Part shown: piece by piece, positions 39,885-48,052 of the stretch | Position numbering within the stretch: position 1 is the stretch's first letter | Layout: the number at the start of each line of letters is the position of its first letter | Assembly: GCA_913774955.1 (NCBI GenBank) | Contig: CAJYKV010000007.1 | Location: 645,693 to 709,692, forward strand | Source: an uncultured Acidovorax sp. | GTDB taxonomy: Bacteria > Pseudomonadota > Gammaproteobacteria > Burkholderiales > Burkholderiaceae_C | Reading direction: 5' to 3' | DNA length: 64,000 nucleotides | Made by a program: the position numbers and the translations under genes | The notes under the pieces: generated by a model | Seen by the model: only the letters and a program-made list of their open reading frames with translations | Told to the model about the DNA's origin: nothing | Databases searched by the model: none

Positions 39885-40094
39885 CGCGGAACATTGCGCC
39901 GGCGCTTGTGGGGCACGGCATAAGACCGCTATGCAGCGACAGCCGCGCCTGGGGACAACTTGCACTGTGCCTGACATGAAGCCGCCGTCTGATCACCCGG
40001 CAGCGCGGCGGCATCAATGACCGGAAACGAAGGGGTAGCAGTCACCCAACTAGGCAGTCCGCAGGATCCCCGTCGTTGGGCTGCGCGTCCGACA
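39885..40094. other. Left border of the accessory island
   Basis: A 210-base spacer between the tarD stop and the stop of the leftward TIR gene. GC and codon style change here. No repeat, tRNA, att-like site or terminator was recognisable. Confidence 0.4.
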
Positions 40095-42821
40095 TCAGTC
40101 GTCCCAATCGCTGCGGCCACCATACTTCACAAGTTTCCCAAGCACTCGACCGGAGCCGCCGGCACCTAGGTCGAGATGATGTTTGATGTCGCTGGCGACT
40201 GATCGTGGCAGCGTCCCATCAGAACGGTATCGCTCAAGATCAGCATAGGCGGCACGTTTTTCGACTTCGTCTGCAAGGTCAAAAGTGAGAATCTTGATTC
40301 GCGCTGCATTTCCCCGACCCATCTTGTTCGGCGCACCCCGATCGAGATACTGACTTGCCTCGGCGTGCATGCTTTTCCAGTCACGCTCAATTTCGTTCAG
40401 TAGCATCAGGTCCCATTTCCTCCAAAGGAGCGCGTCATCCTGATGGGCTTGAAATGCCTCATCGCAAAATGCAACAACTGACCGCAAATCCAGACTGGGA
40501 AATCCCTGGTCGGCCGCAAGCACAGCGTTGACGGCTTCCGCTTGCAGTCGATCAATACGACGCCGCGAATAGAAGTTCAGTCCGCCGATTGCACTCTTGG
40601 TCTTCAGAACCGATTCCCAGCGGTCTAGGTCCACGAGGTTCTGGGAAACCTCAACTGGAGGTATGGATGGATCAAAGTACGTCCTTGCGAGAAGAGCGCG
40701 TAGCAGCACATCGATATTGTTCGGATTCTCGCGCAACACGACAGAGCGCTTGGCGAACTCCAGTGCCTGCGCATAGTTAGTTGGTTCGATGCGTAGTATG
40801 CACTGTACGGCCTCGTTAAGCATCTGTGACCTTTGATGTTCGGTGCGACCTTCGTCGGGCAACTGAACAAGAGCTTGCTCATACTTCGGCAGCGCAAACC
40901 GGTATTGCGACTTGCACTTGTAGGCAAAGCCTTGAACAAACAGAGCCATTGCCTTCACCTTCGCGTTAAAGCGAAAGTGAAAGTTGAAAGCCTGACCCAG
41001 GTATCGGACTGCGGCAGCAACATCGTCATCCGATTGCTCGCGCGCTGCAGCCAGACCGAAATACCTAGCAATCTCCACCCTCGTCGAGTCATCCCGGACA
41101 CGCTCTATCGCACCAAACGCCCGCCTAAGCAGTGGAAGAGCAGAACTTGTTTGGCCTAGTCTGTATCTCTGCCATCCTGCCTTGAAGAGCAGTGCAACAG
41201 TTACGAAAACGACGTCATCTGCGTCGATTTCGGTGTCTGTTGCAAGTTTGGCCTGTAAACGATTGTTCAGCATTACTGCGCTTGAGTCTTCGTCTCGTCC
41301 AACTTCAACCGCTCGTGCGTAACTTCGGATCAGGTCCATGGACTGGCGACGAGGCAGCGCGCCTGCGAAGTGAAGATTCAGCTTCCTCGCGAGTGCCCGT
41401 GGGACTCTGTAGGTTGACTCAGATAGATGTTCTACCAAGCCGACCTCCATCAAGCGATATAGCGAGTCACCGACACTCACTTGTGAATTTCCGAAGATCT
41501 CACTCAGCGCGTCGATATGAGCCACACCCAAGAGATTTACCACGTCCAACAATTGGATCGCTGCACTGTCATCAGATATGGACTGCCAAGCCCACTGAAC
41601 AACCGCTTGTACGCGCTGGTCAAAACGCTCGACCTCGGTGGCGATATCGCGCGAAAGGAAATCCAGCGAAGCCCTGCGTGCGGCGACTCTAACGATGTCA
41701 ACTATCAGTTTCGCATTGTTGGCACCACCCGCAACAATCTCAGGCACATGCTGACGCCACCGAGCCACTCTAGCAGGATCGACCGCCGCAATCACACGAT
41801 TGGTAAGTTCAGTACTTTCACTCTCTTCAAGTGTTGGCACGGCAATTTGGCCCGCGCTTGGTATCGCTCGCATCATGAACTCCGGAAGCGGTCGCCCAAT
41901 AGTGCAGAAGATTAACGGTTGAACAGTAGAAGGAATAAATCCGAGATACTCCGTGGCCCAAAAAGGCATTACTTCGTTTACGTCGGTCGAATCATCTTTC
42001 GATACGACCACATAGCATCGATTAGTGACCAGCAGCATCCCAAGTTGAGTGTAGTATCGGCGCAAAGCCAACGGATTCTGCTGAATATCGAGCATCATTT
42101 GTCGCCGCTCGGCTTTCGACTTGTGCAGCACGTCGCCCCAGATCAATTGCAGTAGATCTTCTGGTCCGTCGACACTGTCCAGACTGATGAGGTACTCCGT
42201 CAGGTGCCGATACTCGCTATGCGTAATGAGGCGAACTAGAGTGCGTCGCCCAGATCCGTGAAAGCCGGAGACGAACGTGATCGGGGCCTTGGTATGAACG
42301 TCGCCAGTCTTCAATGCCTTGCGCAACAACTCTTGAAGCTCAGCTCGCGGGAGCAGCGGATGGTCCAATTGATCAATTTTCGCTAGCTCCATCGATAGGC
42401 GCTGCTCAATCGCTCGATCTTGAACCGGATGCGTGAATGCACGGCCTTCCTGACGAAACGCAGCAAGAGCATCCACGTCAAGCCCTGTGTCAGGATCGGT
42501 GATCGTTTGGTCCAGGGGAGTCCCGTCTGCCTGGATGATCAAGAACCGTTGAAGTCCACCCTGACTAAGGCGCCGTAAGGCGGTCAGCAGTTCCCGCCGA
42601 CACCATGGACGACGCGGATCTCCAGCCACATACGCAGCGCTCCAGAACACAACAAATAGCTGACATTGCTTCAGTTCCGATAGGATCTCTGCCGGAAAGT
42701 TGTCCCCATCGACACCCGTCCTGGTGTAGACGTAGATGAGGTCATCCCTAAACTTGGACCTGATGCGCTCGACAAATGCTCTTGCATCGCCAGCGAACGA
42801 GAAGAAGACGGGGTGTCGCAT
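40095..42821 (-). CDS. TIR-domain NTPase with TPR repeats (STAND-like defence protein)
   Basis: 908 residues. Residues 1-105 form a TIR domain: HPVFFSFAGDA start, YTRTGVDGDNFPAEI loop, and WCRRELLTAL with Glu77 at the NADase catalytic position. Residues 180-400 look like a P-loop ATPase with an odd Walker A, GFHGSGRRTL (186-195), where Arg replaces the usual Lys, and a hydrophobic strand YVVVSKDD that could be Walker B. From about 540 to 720 there are TPR-like helix pairs (GWQRYRLGQTSSALPLLRRAF, AAAVRYLGQAFNFHF, QYRFALPKYEQALVQLP, NYAQALEFAKRSVVL). This is the sensor-ATPase-effector plan of prokaryotic STAND proteins. Its base composition is lower in GC than the flanks, and it is leftward, 180 bases after the membrane-protein gene. 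Confidence 0.82.
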   Translation of the reverse strand: MRHPVFFSFAGDARAFVERIRSKFRDDLIYVYTRTGVDGDNFPAEILSELKQCQLFVVFWSAAYVAGDPRRPWCRRELLTALRRLSQGGLQRFLIIQADGTPLDQTITDPDTGLDVDALAAFRQEGRAFTHPVQDRAIEQRLSMELAKIDQLDHPLLPRAELQELLRKALKTGDVHTKAPITFVSGFHGSGRRTLVRLITHSEYRHLTEYLISLDSVDGPEDLLQLIWGDVLHKSKAERRQMMLDIQQNPLALRRYYTQLGMLLVTNRCYVVVSKDDSTDVNEVMPFWATEYLGFIPSTVQPLIFCTIGRPLPEFMMRAIPSAGQIAVPTLEESESTELTNRVIAAVDPARVARWRQHVPEIVAGGANNAKLIVDIVRVAARRASLDFLSRDIATEVERFDQRVQAVVQWAWQSISDDSAAIQLLDVVNLLGVAHIDALSEIFGNSQVSVGDSLYRLMEVGLVEHLSESTYRVPRALARKLNLHFAGALPRRQSMDLIRSYARAVEVGRDEDSSAVMLNNRLQAKLATDTEIDADDVVFVTVALLFKAGWQRYRLGQTSSALPLLRRAFGAIERVRDDSTRVEIARYFGLAAAREQSDDDVAAAVRYLGQAFNFHFRFNAKVKAMALFVQGFAYKCKSQYRFALPKYEQALVQLPDEGRTEHQRSQMLNEAVQCILRIEPTNYAQALEFAKRSVVLRENPNNIDVLLRALLARTYFDPSIPPVEVSQNLVDLDRWESVLKTKSAIGGLNFYSRRRIDRLQAEAVNAVLAADQGFPSLDLRSVVAFCDEAFQAHQDDALLWRKWDLMLLNEIERDWKSMHAEASQYLDRGAPNKMGRGNAARIKILTFDLADEVEKRAAYADLERYRSDGTLPRSVASDIKHHLDLGAGGSGRVLGKLVKYGGRSDWDD

Positions 42822-43001
42822 ATATGTCTCTTGCTAGATTAAGTACTCAACTGAACCAGCGGCAGGACCGCGGCGGGGAGTTTTCTGTCGGCACAGTATG
42901 GCATTGGGCCTGTACGCCCCCACCGTCGCACGTAGTGAAGACCAACCCTTCGCACAAGTTGACCCGCTACGACAGGCCGAATGTGGGTGGGCAGCCTTCA
43001 G
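42822..43001. other. Spacer between membrane-protein and TIR-NTPase genes
   Basis: 180 bases holding a likely ribosome-binding AAGAGA before the TIR-NTPase ATG but no clear terminator. The downstream gene may share the upstream transcript. Confidence 0.3.
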
Positions 43002-43553
43002 TCAGAAGCCACAACCTGGCCAAGGTAGATCGCGGAAAGTAGTAAGCCAATACCATGGGAACATCCGCGTGAAGACAATCATGTGCAGTGCCATGAAGAC
43101 CAGTGGAACATTACGTTCGATGTGAGTCAATGGCTTATACAGAGCCGGGTTTGTTCCCCGCTCCATGGCGTCCCACTCAGCCTCGTAGGGGCTGATGGGG
43201 AGCCGCTTCTCAATCTGGTGAATGACCTTGAATTTTGCGGTATTGAGATTGGAATAAGAAATTATCAGGCTTCGCCAGAGCCAAGAAAGAGCCAATCCGC
43301 CGCAGGCAAGCATCCAGTTGTACTCGCCAGTCTCTTTCACCGAGAGATACCCAACAAAAGCTAAAATTGCCGAGTTCAGACTGAGAAAGTAGGTATTGGC
43401 GGTGGCGCGCCTCTGGCTGATGCGGTCAGCCATCTCGACGTAAAGCTTGTATTGATCTAGTAGATGGCTGTACCACTTATCGTTGTGCGGGTAAGTAGTA
43501 CCCTCAGCAATCTCGTTGAACAAGCCAGCTCGATCAACCTGGGGCGAGACCAT
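43002..43553 (-). CDS. Three-TM membrane protein (RipA-like), partner of a TIR protein
   Basis: 183 residues from the ATG at 43553; it overlaps the TIR gene by 20 bases. An N-terminal cytosolic helix region (YSHLLDQYKLYVEMADRISQRRA) is followed by two close membrane helices (about 53-72 and 79-100), a charged segment containing KRLPISPYEAEWDAMERG, and a third helix (about 148-170). The pattern resembles what is annotated as RipA-family octameric membrane protein; I am only moderately sure of that name. Tight overlap with a TIR enzyme suggests it is the effector pore or sensor of the pair. Confidence 0.72.
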   Translation of the reverse strand: MVSPQVDRAGLFNEIAEGTTYPHNDKWYSHLLDQYKLYVEMADRISQRRATANTYFLSLNSAILAFVGYLSVKETGEYNWMLACGGLALSWLWRSLIISYSNLNTAKFKVIHQIEKRLPISPYEAEWDAMERGTNPALYKPLTHIERNVPLVFMALHMIVFTRMFPWYWLTTFRDLPWPGCGF

Positions 43554-43941
43554 TTAGCGCCCCCCCTTTGATGAGCAGTTCTAGGTTTCCCCATGTCCAT
43601 GTGTAAAGCTTGTAGCTTGCTTTCGCCGTCGATGGCTCGGAGCAGCCGTCCTGATAGGCGGCGAGGAAGAAGTACGGCTTGTTGATTTCTTGGGCTATCG
43701 CGACTTCTTGTGCGACGCCCGTTGCCATATACATGTTCTTACCGCATAGAACACAAACCACGTCGACATGGGCCATTTTTGCCTTGATCTTTGACTTGCA
43801 GTCGCCAGTGAGGTGTTCCTTCGAAGACCAGTCAGCAAACTCAAAGTTGGCGTTGGGGTGCTTCGACTGCCCAACGAGCAAGTCCTTCTGTTGGTAGTCA
43901 TTGTCATAGTCAAAGCTTATGAATACCCTTGTCTTAGCCAC
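43534..43941 (-). CDS. ThsB-like TIR-domain protein
   Basis: 135 residues from a GTG at 43941, chosen because AGGAG lies 6-7 bases before it; the ATG at 44136 would add 65 residues of unlike sequence. The fold markers are KTRVFISFDYDNDYQQ (the TIR first strand and following loop), NFEFADWSS, VVCVLCGKNMYMATGVAQEVAIAQE (Glu79 at the TIR catalytic position) and KPYFFLAAY. This matches the ThsB/DUF1863 group, which makes nucleotide signals in Thoeris defence. No ThsA-like gene is near; the overlapping three-TM protein takes the partner position. Confidence 0.8.
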   Translation of the reverse strand: MAKTRVFISFDYDNDYQQKDLLVGQSKHPNANFEFADWSSKEHLTGDCKSKIKAKMAHVDVVCVLCGKNMYMATGVAQEVAIAQEINKPYFFLAAYQDGCSEPSTAKASYKLYTWTWGNLELLIKGGALNGLAPG

Positions 43942-44113
43942 ACTTTTCTCCTGAAGTTCCCGCAATATACTTGTGACATGCGTCTGTCGTTGCACCAAGA
44001 TGTTTAATCCGGTCTGCTGCGAGCCGCGCAGCCGAGTCGCCGGTTCCGAGGCCTGAAGCGCTATTCCGGAAAAACGGCGCGTAACTACCGGTATTAGTGT
44101 TGCTTCCGTTAAA
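43942..44113. other. Right border of the accessory island and promoter of the TIR genes
   Basis: 172 bases between the ThsB-like start and the ketopantoate reductase stop. It must contain the leftward promoter of the island genes, but I cannot place boxes. No att site or repeat was seen. Confidence 0.35.
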
Positions 44114-45172
44114 CTACTGGATCGCGAATGACTCAAGGTGGCTCATCCATGCTAAACCACTCGTCACCTCCACCACCTTCACCAACACCCACAACGCCCG
44201 ATTCACCGGCGTCGCCACCCCCACCGCCTTCCCACGCTCCACCACATACCCATTGAGGTGATCGATCTCGCTCGGCTTGCCCCGCGCCAGGTCCTGCGCG
44301 GTGGACGACATCTGCCCCGGCATGCTGGCCGCGATGCGTGTCACCGCCGCACCCACATCGCCCGGAATCTGGATGCCGTCCGCTTCGGCCACGGCCAGGC
44401 ATTCGGCCACCACATCGGCGATCACGTCCGCCACGCCGGGCGTCTGCACCAGCCGGCCGTAGGGCTGCTGCGCAATCGCGGAAATCGCGTTGTACGCGCA
44501 GTTGAGCACTAGCTTGGCCCAGAGCGCGCCGCGCACGTTGTCTGAAATCTCCGCGGCGATGCCGGCGGCGCTGAACTGCAGCGCCACCGTGGCGCTGCGG
44601 GGCGAGGGCGCGATCACCAGTTCGCCGCGCCCGTGGTGGCGCACGTGGCCGGGGCCGGCCATTTCGGTGGCCACGTAGACCACGGCGGCAGCGACGGGGT
44701 GGGAATTGCCGAGGACACCGCGCACGCGCTCGTCGTTGTCCACGCCGTTCTGCAGCGTGAGCACCAGCGCGCCGGGCGCGAGGTGCGGCTGGATCTGGCG
44801 GGCCGCGTCCTCGGTGTCGGTGGACTTCACGCAGAACATCACCACGTCCGCGCCGCGCACCGCAGCGGGATCGGTGTCGGCCGCCATGGGAACCTGTTCG
44901 TCGAGCGTGGCGGTCTGCAGGCGCAGGCCGTTCGCGCGGATGGCCTCGACATGCGCGGGCCGGCCGATCAGCGTGACCGCATGGCCGGCGCGCGCGAGCA
45001 GGGCGCCGAAGTAGCAGCCGACGGCGCCGGCGCCCATCACGGCGATGCGCAGGGGCGGGGCTGGTGGCTCGGCGTGGGTGGTGGCTTCGTTAGAGGCACC
45101 AGCGCGAGCGCGTGAGGCGGGCGGCGACGCGGGCGTGCCTCCGGCAGGGGCATCCGATGGTGATGCGGTCAT
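44114..45172 (-). CDS. 2-dehydropantoate 2-reductase
   Basis: 352 residues from the ATG at 45172 (GGAGAG about 10 bases before). The first 45 residues are an Ala/Pro-rich extension, then the NADPH site RIAVMGAGAVGCYFGALLARAGH, CVKSTDTEDAA and LTLQNGVDN; the C-terminal helical domain includes the catalytic Lys region (ALWAKLVLNCAYNAISAI). It reduces ketopantoate to pantoate for CoA synthesis, although PanE-like paralogues may act on other keto acids. Its 3' end (44114-44230), next to the island, is G-rich in codon choice. Confidence 0.87.
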   Translation of the reverse strand: MTASPSDAPAGGTPASPPASRARAGASNEATTHAEPPAPPLRIAVMGAGAVGCYFGALLARAGHAVTLIGRPAHVEAIRANGLRLQTATLDEQVPMAADTDPAAVRGADVVMFCVKSTDTEDAARQIQPHLAPGALVLTLQNGVDNDERVRGVLGNSHPVAAAVVYVATEMAGPGHVRHHGRGELVIAPSPRSATVALQFSAAGIAAEISDNVRGALWAKLVLNCAYNAISAIAQQPYGRLVQTPGVADVIADVVAECLAVAEADGIQIPGDVGAAVTRIAASMPGQMSSTAQDLARGKPSEIDHLNGYVVERGKAVGVATPVNRALWVLVKVVEVTSGLAWMSHLESFAIQ

Positions 45173-45463
45173 GCAGTTTTCTCTCCTCTCTGCCGAGCAT
45201 CGTAAGCCCGGCCGCTGCACCTGCATCCAGGGGTTTGCACGATAGGTGATGCGGACCGGTCGTTGCTGCGCGCTCGCGACGGACACGCGGCGCCATTGCC
45301 GTGGCGAGGGTATTGCCACGGGCTTCATGGTTCCATCCAGCGGAACGATTTGCGCGACACAGCGCTTTTCACACGCCTTGTTGCAATATGGCCGAGCTGG
45401 CGCACGGCTGCGCAGCTAGCATCCGCCCCCATCGAAAACGCGACAGCAAAAGGGGGAGGAACC

Positions 45464-46402
45464 ATGAGCGCGGAGTTGGCGGCGACGTTTTTCAATATGG
45501 GCTATGCCCAGTCCGTGGCCCAGTCCATGGAAAAGAACCGGGTGGACGTATTGGTGCTCACGCAGGGCCAGTACCTGGGCATCCTGCAGGACAAGGCCCG
45601 GAACCACCCGGCGCTGGAATTCAACCTGCGAAAGATCCTCGCCGGTTCGACGTTCGGCCAGTATTGGCAGCACACCTTCAGCCCCAACGCCAGCGAGCCG
45701 TGGGTCGGCCCCGCGGCGCAGGGAGCCAACGACGCGTTCGCCATCACCCGCACCCTGAATGCGATCGGCATGTCGGGCATCACCAGCTACGTGAAGACGA
45801 CCGCGACCGGCACCTACATCATCATCAAGGGCTACTCGGCGCGCCGCAGCGCGGCACTGCAGGGCACGCGCTACCTCGCGACGCACCCGAAGATGATCCA
45901 GCTGGGCCTGGGCATGAAGAGCCTGCAGGGCATCGCCAAGGGCGGATTCATCCTGGGCGTGGTCGTCTCCAGCGGCATCGAGTTGATGGACTTCATGTTC
46001 AACAACGAGAAGACCATGTATGACCTGGTGGGTGGGATCGGGGTAGAGGCGGTGAAGGGTGGGTTGGGGGCGTTGGCTGCCTACGGATTTGCGGCTTACA
46101 TCGGCGGAGTCGCGACTACCATCGCGATTGCCCCTGCATTCATCATGGCCTTGGTGGCTGTGGCGGCGGGGACTGTTTTGAACGTTGCAGATGCCAAGTA
46201 CGGGATCAAGGGCAAGGTGATCGCAGCTCTCAGGATGGCTCCCGAAAATCTTGCCAATGGCATATACCGCATCGATACCGAGGCGCAGTCCTGGCATGAC
46301 GATTTGCGGGACGCCATGGCGCAAAAAAAGGTCGAACTGGGCCGGACCATCGACAAGGCAACCAGGGACTGGCTTTGCCGTATCAATTGTTTGCGCTTCT
46401 AG
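45464..46402 (+). CDS. Putative membrane-active toxin/effector
   Basis: 312 residues from the ATG at 45464, with GGGGGAGGA just upstream. No signal peptide or known secretion tag. The N-terminal half is soluble (AQSVAQSMEKNRVDVLVLTQGQYLGIL). From about residue 158 come Gly/Ala-rich hydrophobic stretches (KGGFILGVVVSSGIELMDF, GGLGALAAYGFAAYIGG, IAPAFIMALVAVAAGTVL) like the hairpins of pore-forming toxins, then an amphipathic C-terminal helix region. Three related small membrane proteins follow at once and fit the immunity role. Codon use is host-like to about 46015 and then becomes less biased. No family was recognised; the toxin call is inference from architecture and context. Confidence 0.62.
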   Translation: MSAELAATFFNMGYAQSVAQSMEKNRVDVLVLTQGQYLGILQDKARNHPALEFNLRKILAGSTFGQYWQHTFSPNASEPWVGPAAQGANDAFAITRTLNAIGMSGITSYVKTTATGTYIIIKGYSARRSAALQGTRYLATHPKMIQLGLGMKSLQGIAKGGFILGVVVSSGIELMDFMFNNEKTMYDLVGGIGVEAVKGGLGALAAYGFAAYIGGVATTIAIAPAFIMALVAVAAGTVLNVADAKYGIKGKVIAALRMAPENLANGIYRIDTEAQSWHDDLRDAMAQKKVELGRTIDKATRDWLCRINCLRF

Positions 46403-46414
46403 CTCCGGGGTCCC

Positions 46415-46912
46415 ATGCACAACATCCAGCAAATCCGTAAATCATTGCTTTGGGGCATACCTCTCAGTGCGCTCGTCGGTGCGGGGTGCCTATGGCTCGG
46501 CTTTGAAGCCGTGATACGAACGATCCAGCAGATCGCCGCTGGAGCGGCGGGCGTCCGGATTGCACCTGCCGCGCAGTTGGCACCCTTCGTCGTTGTTCTG
46601 TGCATCCTCGGCATCGTTGTCGGGGTCATGCGGGCGATACCTTTAAGCGACAGGCTGATCCGGCGGACCGAGCGTGCCTTCAACATCGCGCTCGCAGCCA
46701 GTGCCATCGCGCTCCTGCTGGTTCCCGTGACCTCCATCGCCCAGCGCTTCTACATGCCCAGCATCGGCTACACGCAATGCCATGCCCTGCAGGGCCAGCC
46801 CACGTTGTGGTTCACGGACTGGGTTCGCGATCCTGCGTGGTGCGTCAAGGGCAAGACCCTGGATTGGGTGAACGAGCAGGCGAGAGCGCCCGCATCGAGC
46901 GCGACTCCCTAA
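46415..46912 (+). CDS. Small membrane protein, immunity-like, copy 1
   Basis: 165 residues, 12 bases after the toxin-like gene. It starts MHNIQQIRKSLLWGIPL and has three membrane helices (about 10-32, 55-74, 88-108), followed by a conserved tail MPSIGYTQCHALQGQP ... WFTDWVRDPAWCVKGKTLDWV with two Cys that may pair in the periplasm. It is paralogous over its whole length to the next two genes. A three-TM protein with an external tail matches immunity proteins of pore-forming toxins, which act in the inner membrane. Confidence 0.68.
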   Translation: MHNIQQIRKSLLWGIPLSALVGAGCLWLGFEAVIRTIQQIAAGAAGVRIAPAAQLAPFVVVLCILGIVVGVMRAIPLSDRLIRRTERAFNIALAASAIALLLVPVTSIAQRFYMPSIGYTQCHALQGQPTLWFTDWVRDPAWCVKGKTLDWVNEQARAPASSATP

Positions 46913-46985
46913 GTGGTGTCGCAGTGCCATGGGCAGGTTGCTCGCATGCGTGCCCAGTGCGCTTCCGTTGACCCCCGGTCCCGAC

Positions 46986-47483
46986 ATGCATGACATTCCC
47001 GCGCTGCGCAAAACCATGTTGTGGAGCACGCCGCTTTTTCTTGGCATCGCTGCCAGCTGCGTGTGGGTCACCCTGCATGGGGTCGTGCCGGTCTTTCAGG
47101 GCATCGCGGCAAGGGCTCCGGCAATCCGAATTGCGCCCGCTGCCCAGTTGGCTCCGTTCGTCGCCGTCGTCTGCATCATGGCCATTGTGCTCGGCGCCAT
47201 GCGCGTGGCGAAGTGCCGTGCAGCCGCGATTGCGAAGTTTGAGCGCGCTTTCACCATCGCCGTGCTCGCCAGTGGCTTGGTGATGCTGCTGATTCCCGTG
47301 ACCTCGTTCATCCAGCGTGTTTACATGCCGAGCCTCGGCTACACGGCGTGCTACGAACTGCAGGGCAACCCGACCCTCTGGTTCACGGATTGGGTGAAAG
47401 ATCCGGCGTTGTGCGTCAAAGGCAAGAGCCTGGATTGGGTGAAAGAGCAGGCGCGGTTGTCCACGCCACGCGCAACTCTTTGA
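46986..47483 (+). CDS. Small membrane protein, immunity-like, copy 2
   Basis: 165 residues, same length as copy 1, from the ATG at 46986. MHDIPALRKTMLWSTPLF start; the shared blocks RIAPAAQLAPF, LLIPVTSFIQRVYMPSLGY, LQGNPTLWFTDWVKDPALCVKGKSLDWVKEQAR make the paralogy plain. Loops between helices differ more than the tail, which suggests diversification against different toxins. There is a 73-base gap after copy 1. Confidence 0.68.
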   Translation: MHDIPALRKTMLWSTPLFLGIAASCVWVTLHGVVPVFQGIAARAPAIRIAPAAQLAPFVAVVCIMAIVLGAMRVAKCRAAAIAKFERAFTIAVLASGLVMLLIPVTSFIQRVYMPSLGYTACYELQGNPTLWFTDWVKDPALCVKGKSLDWVKEQARLSTPRATL

Positions 47484-47516
47484 CCACTGGAACTGTGTCC
47501 CGCTATCCGCCCGTCC

Positions 47517-47969
47517 ATGCACGACATCCATCAAATCCGGAAGCTCATTCGGTGGGGCATCCCGTTGTATCTCGGGCTCGTGGCAGGGGCGTTGCTGATG
47601 ACCCGCCATGCCCTGGTGCCCATGGTACAAGACATCATGTCCAGAGCGCCCGTGGTGCGGATCACGCCGGGCATGCACCTCATGCCGTGCGTCGTCGCTT
47701 TCGGCTCACTGGCAATTGTCGTCATGGTGATGCGTGCGATCCCCTGTCGCGACAGCCTCGTCAAGAAGTTCGAGCTAGCGGCCAATCTGTCGGTGGCTGC
47801 CAGCACCATCGCGCTCCTGCTGGTTCCCGTGGTTTCCTTCGCCCAGTACTACTACATGCCGAGCATCGGCTACATCCCATGCAATGCCCTGCAGGGCCAG
47901 CCCACGCGGTGGTTCAACGACTGGGTTCGCGATCCGGCATGGTGCATGAAGGGCAAGACCCCGGAATAG
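47517..47969 (+). CDS. Small membrane protein, immunity-like, copy 3 (C-terminally truncated)
   Basis: 150 residues. MHDIHQIRKLIRWGIPLYLG matches copies 1 and 2, and the tail block MPSIGYIPCNALQGQPTRWFNDWVRDPAWCMKGK is retained. The frame then meets TAG (47967) exactly where the others have the Trp of LDWV; the frame beyond it stays similar (NQQAR) until TGA at 47997. It is a point-mutated copy missing about 11-15 residues; the membrane part is intact, so function may persist. Confidence 0.68.
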   Translation: MHDIHQIRKLIRWGIPLYLGLVAGALLMTRHALVPMVQDIMSRAPVVRITPGMHLMPCVVAFGSLAIVVMVMRAIPCRDSLVKKFELAANLSVAASTIALLLVPVVSFAQYYYMPSIGYIPCNALQGQPTRWFNDWVRDPAWCMKGKTPE

Positions 47970-48052
47970 ATTAACCAGCAGGCGCGCCCATCGCTTTGAT
48001 GAGGTGATGAGTGGCCCCGGCAGGGGCCCCCGCCCCCGCCCCCCGCCGCCCC

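Noticed and set aside
39885-44113. Integrase, tRNA or direct repeats marking a mobile island
   Set aside because: None was found in the borders; the composition change is the only sign of transfer.
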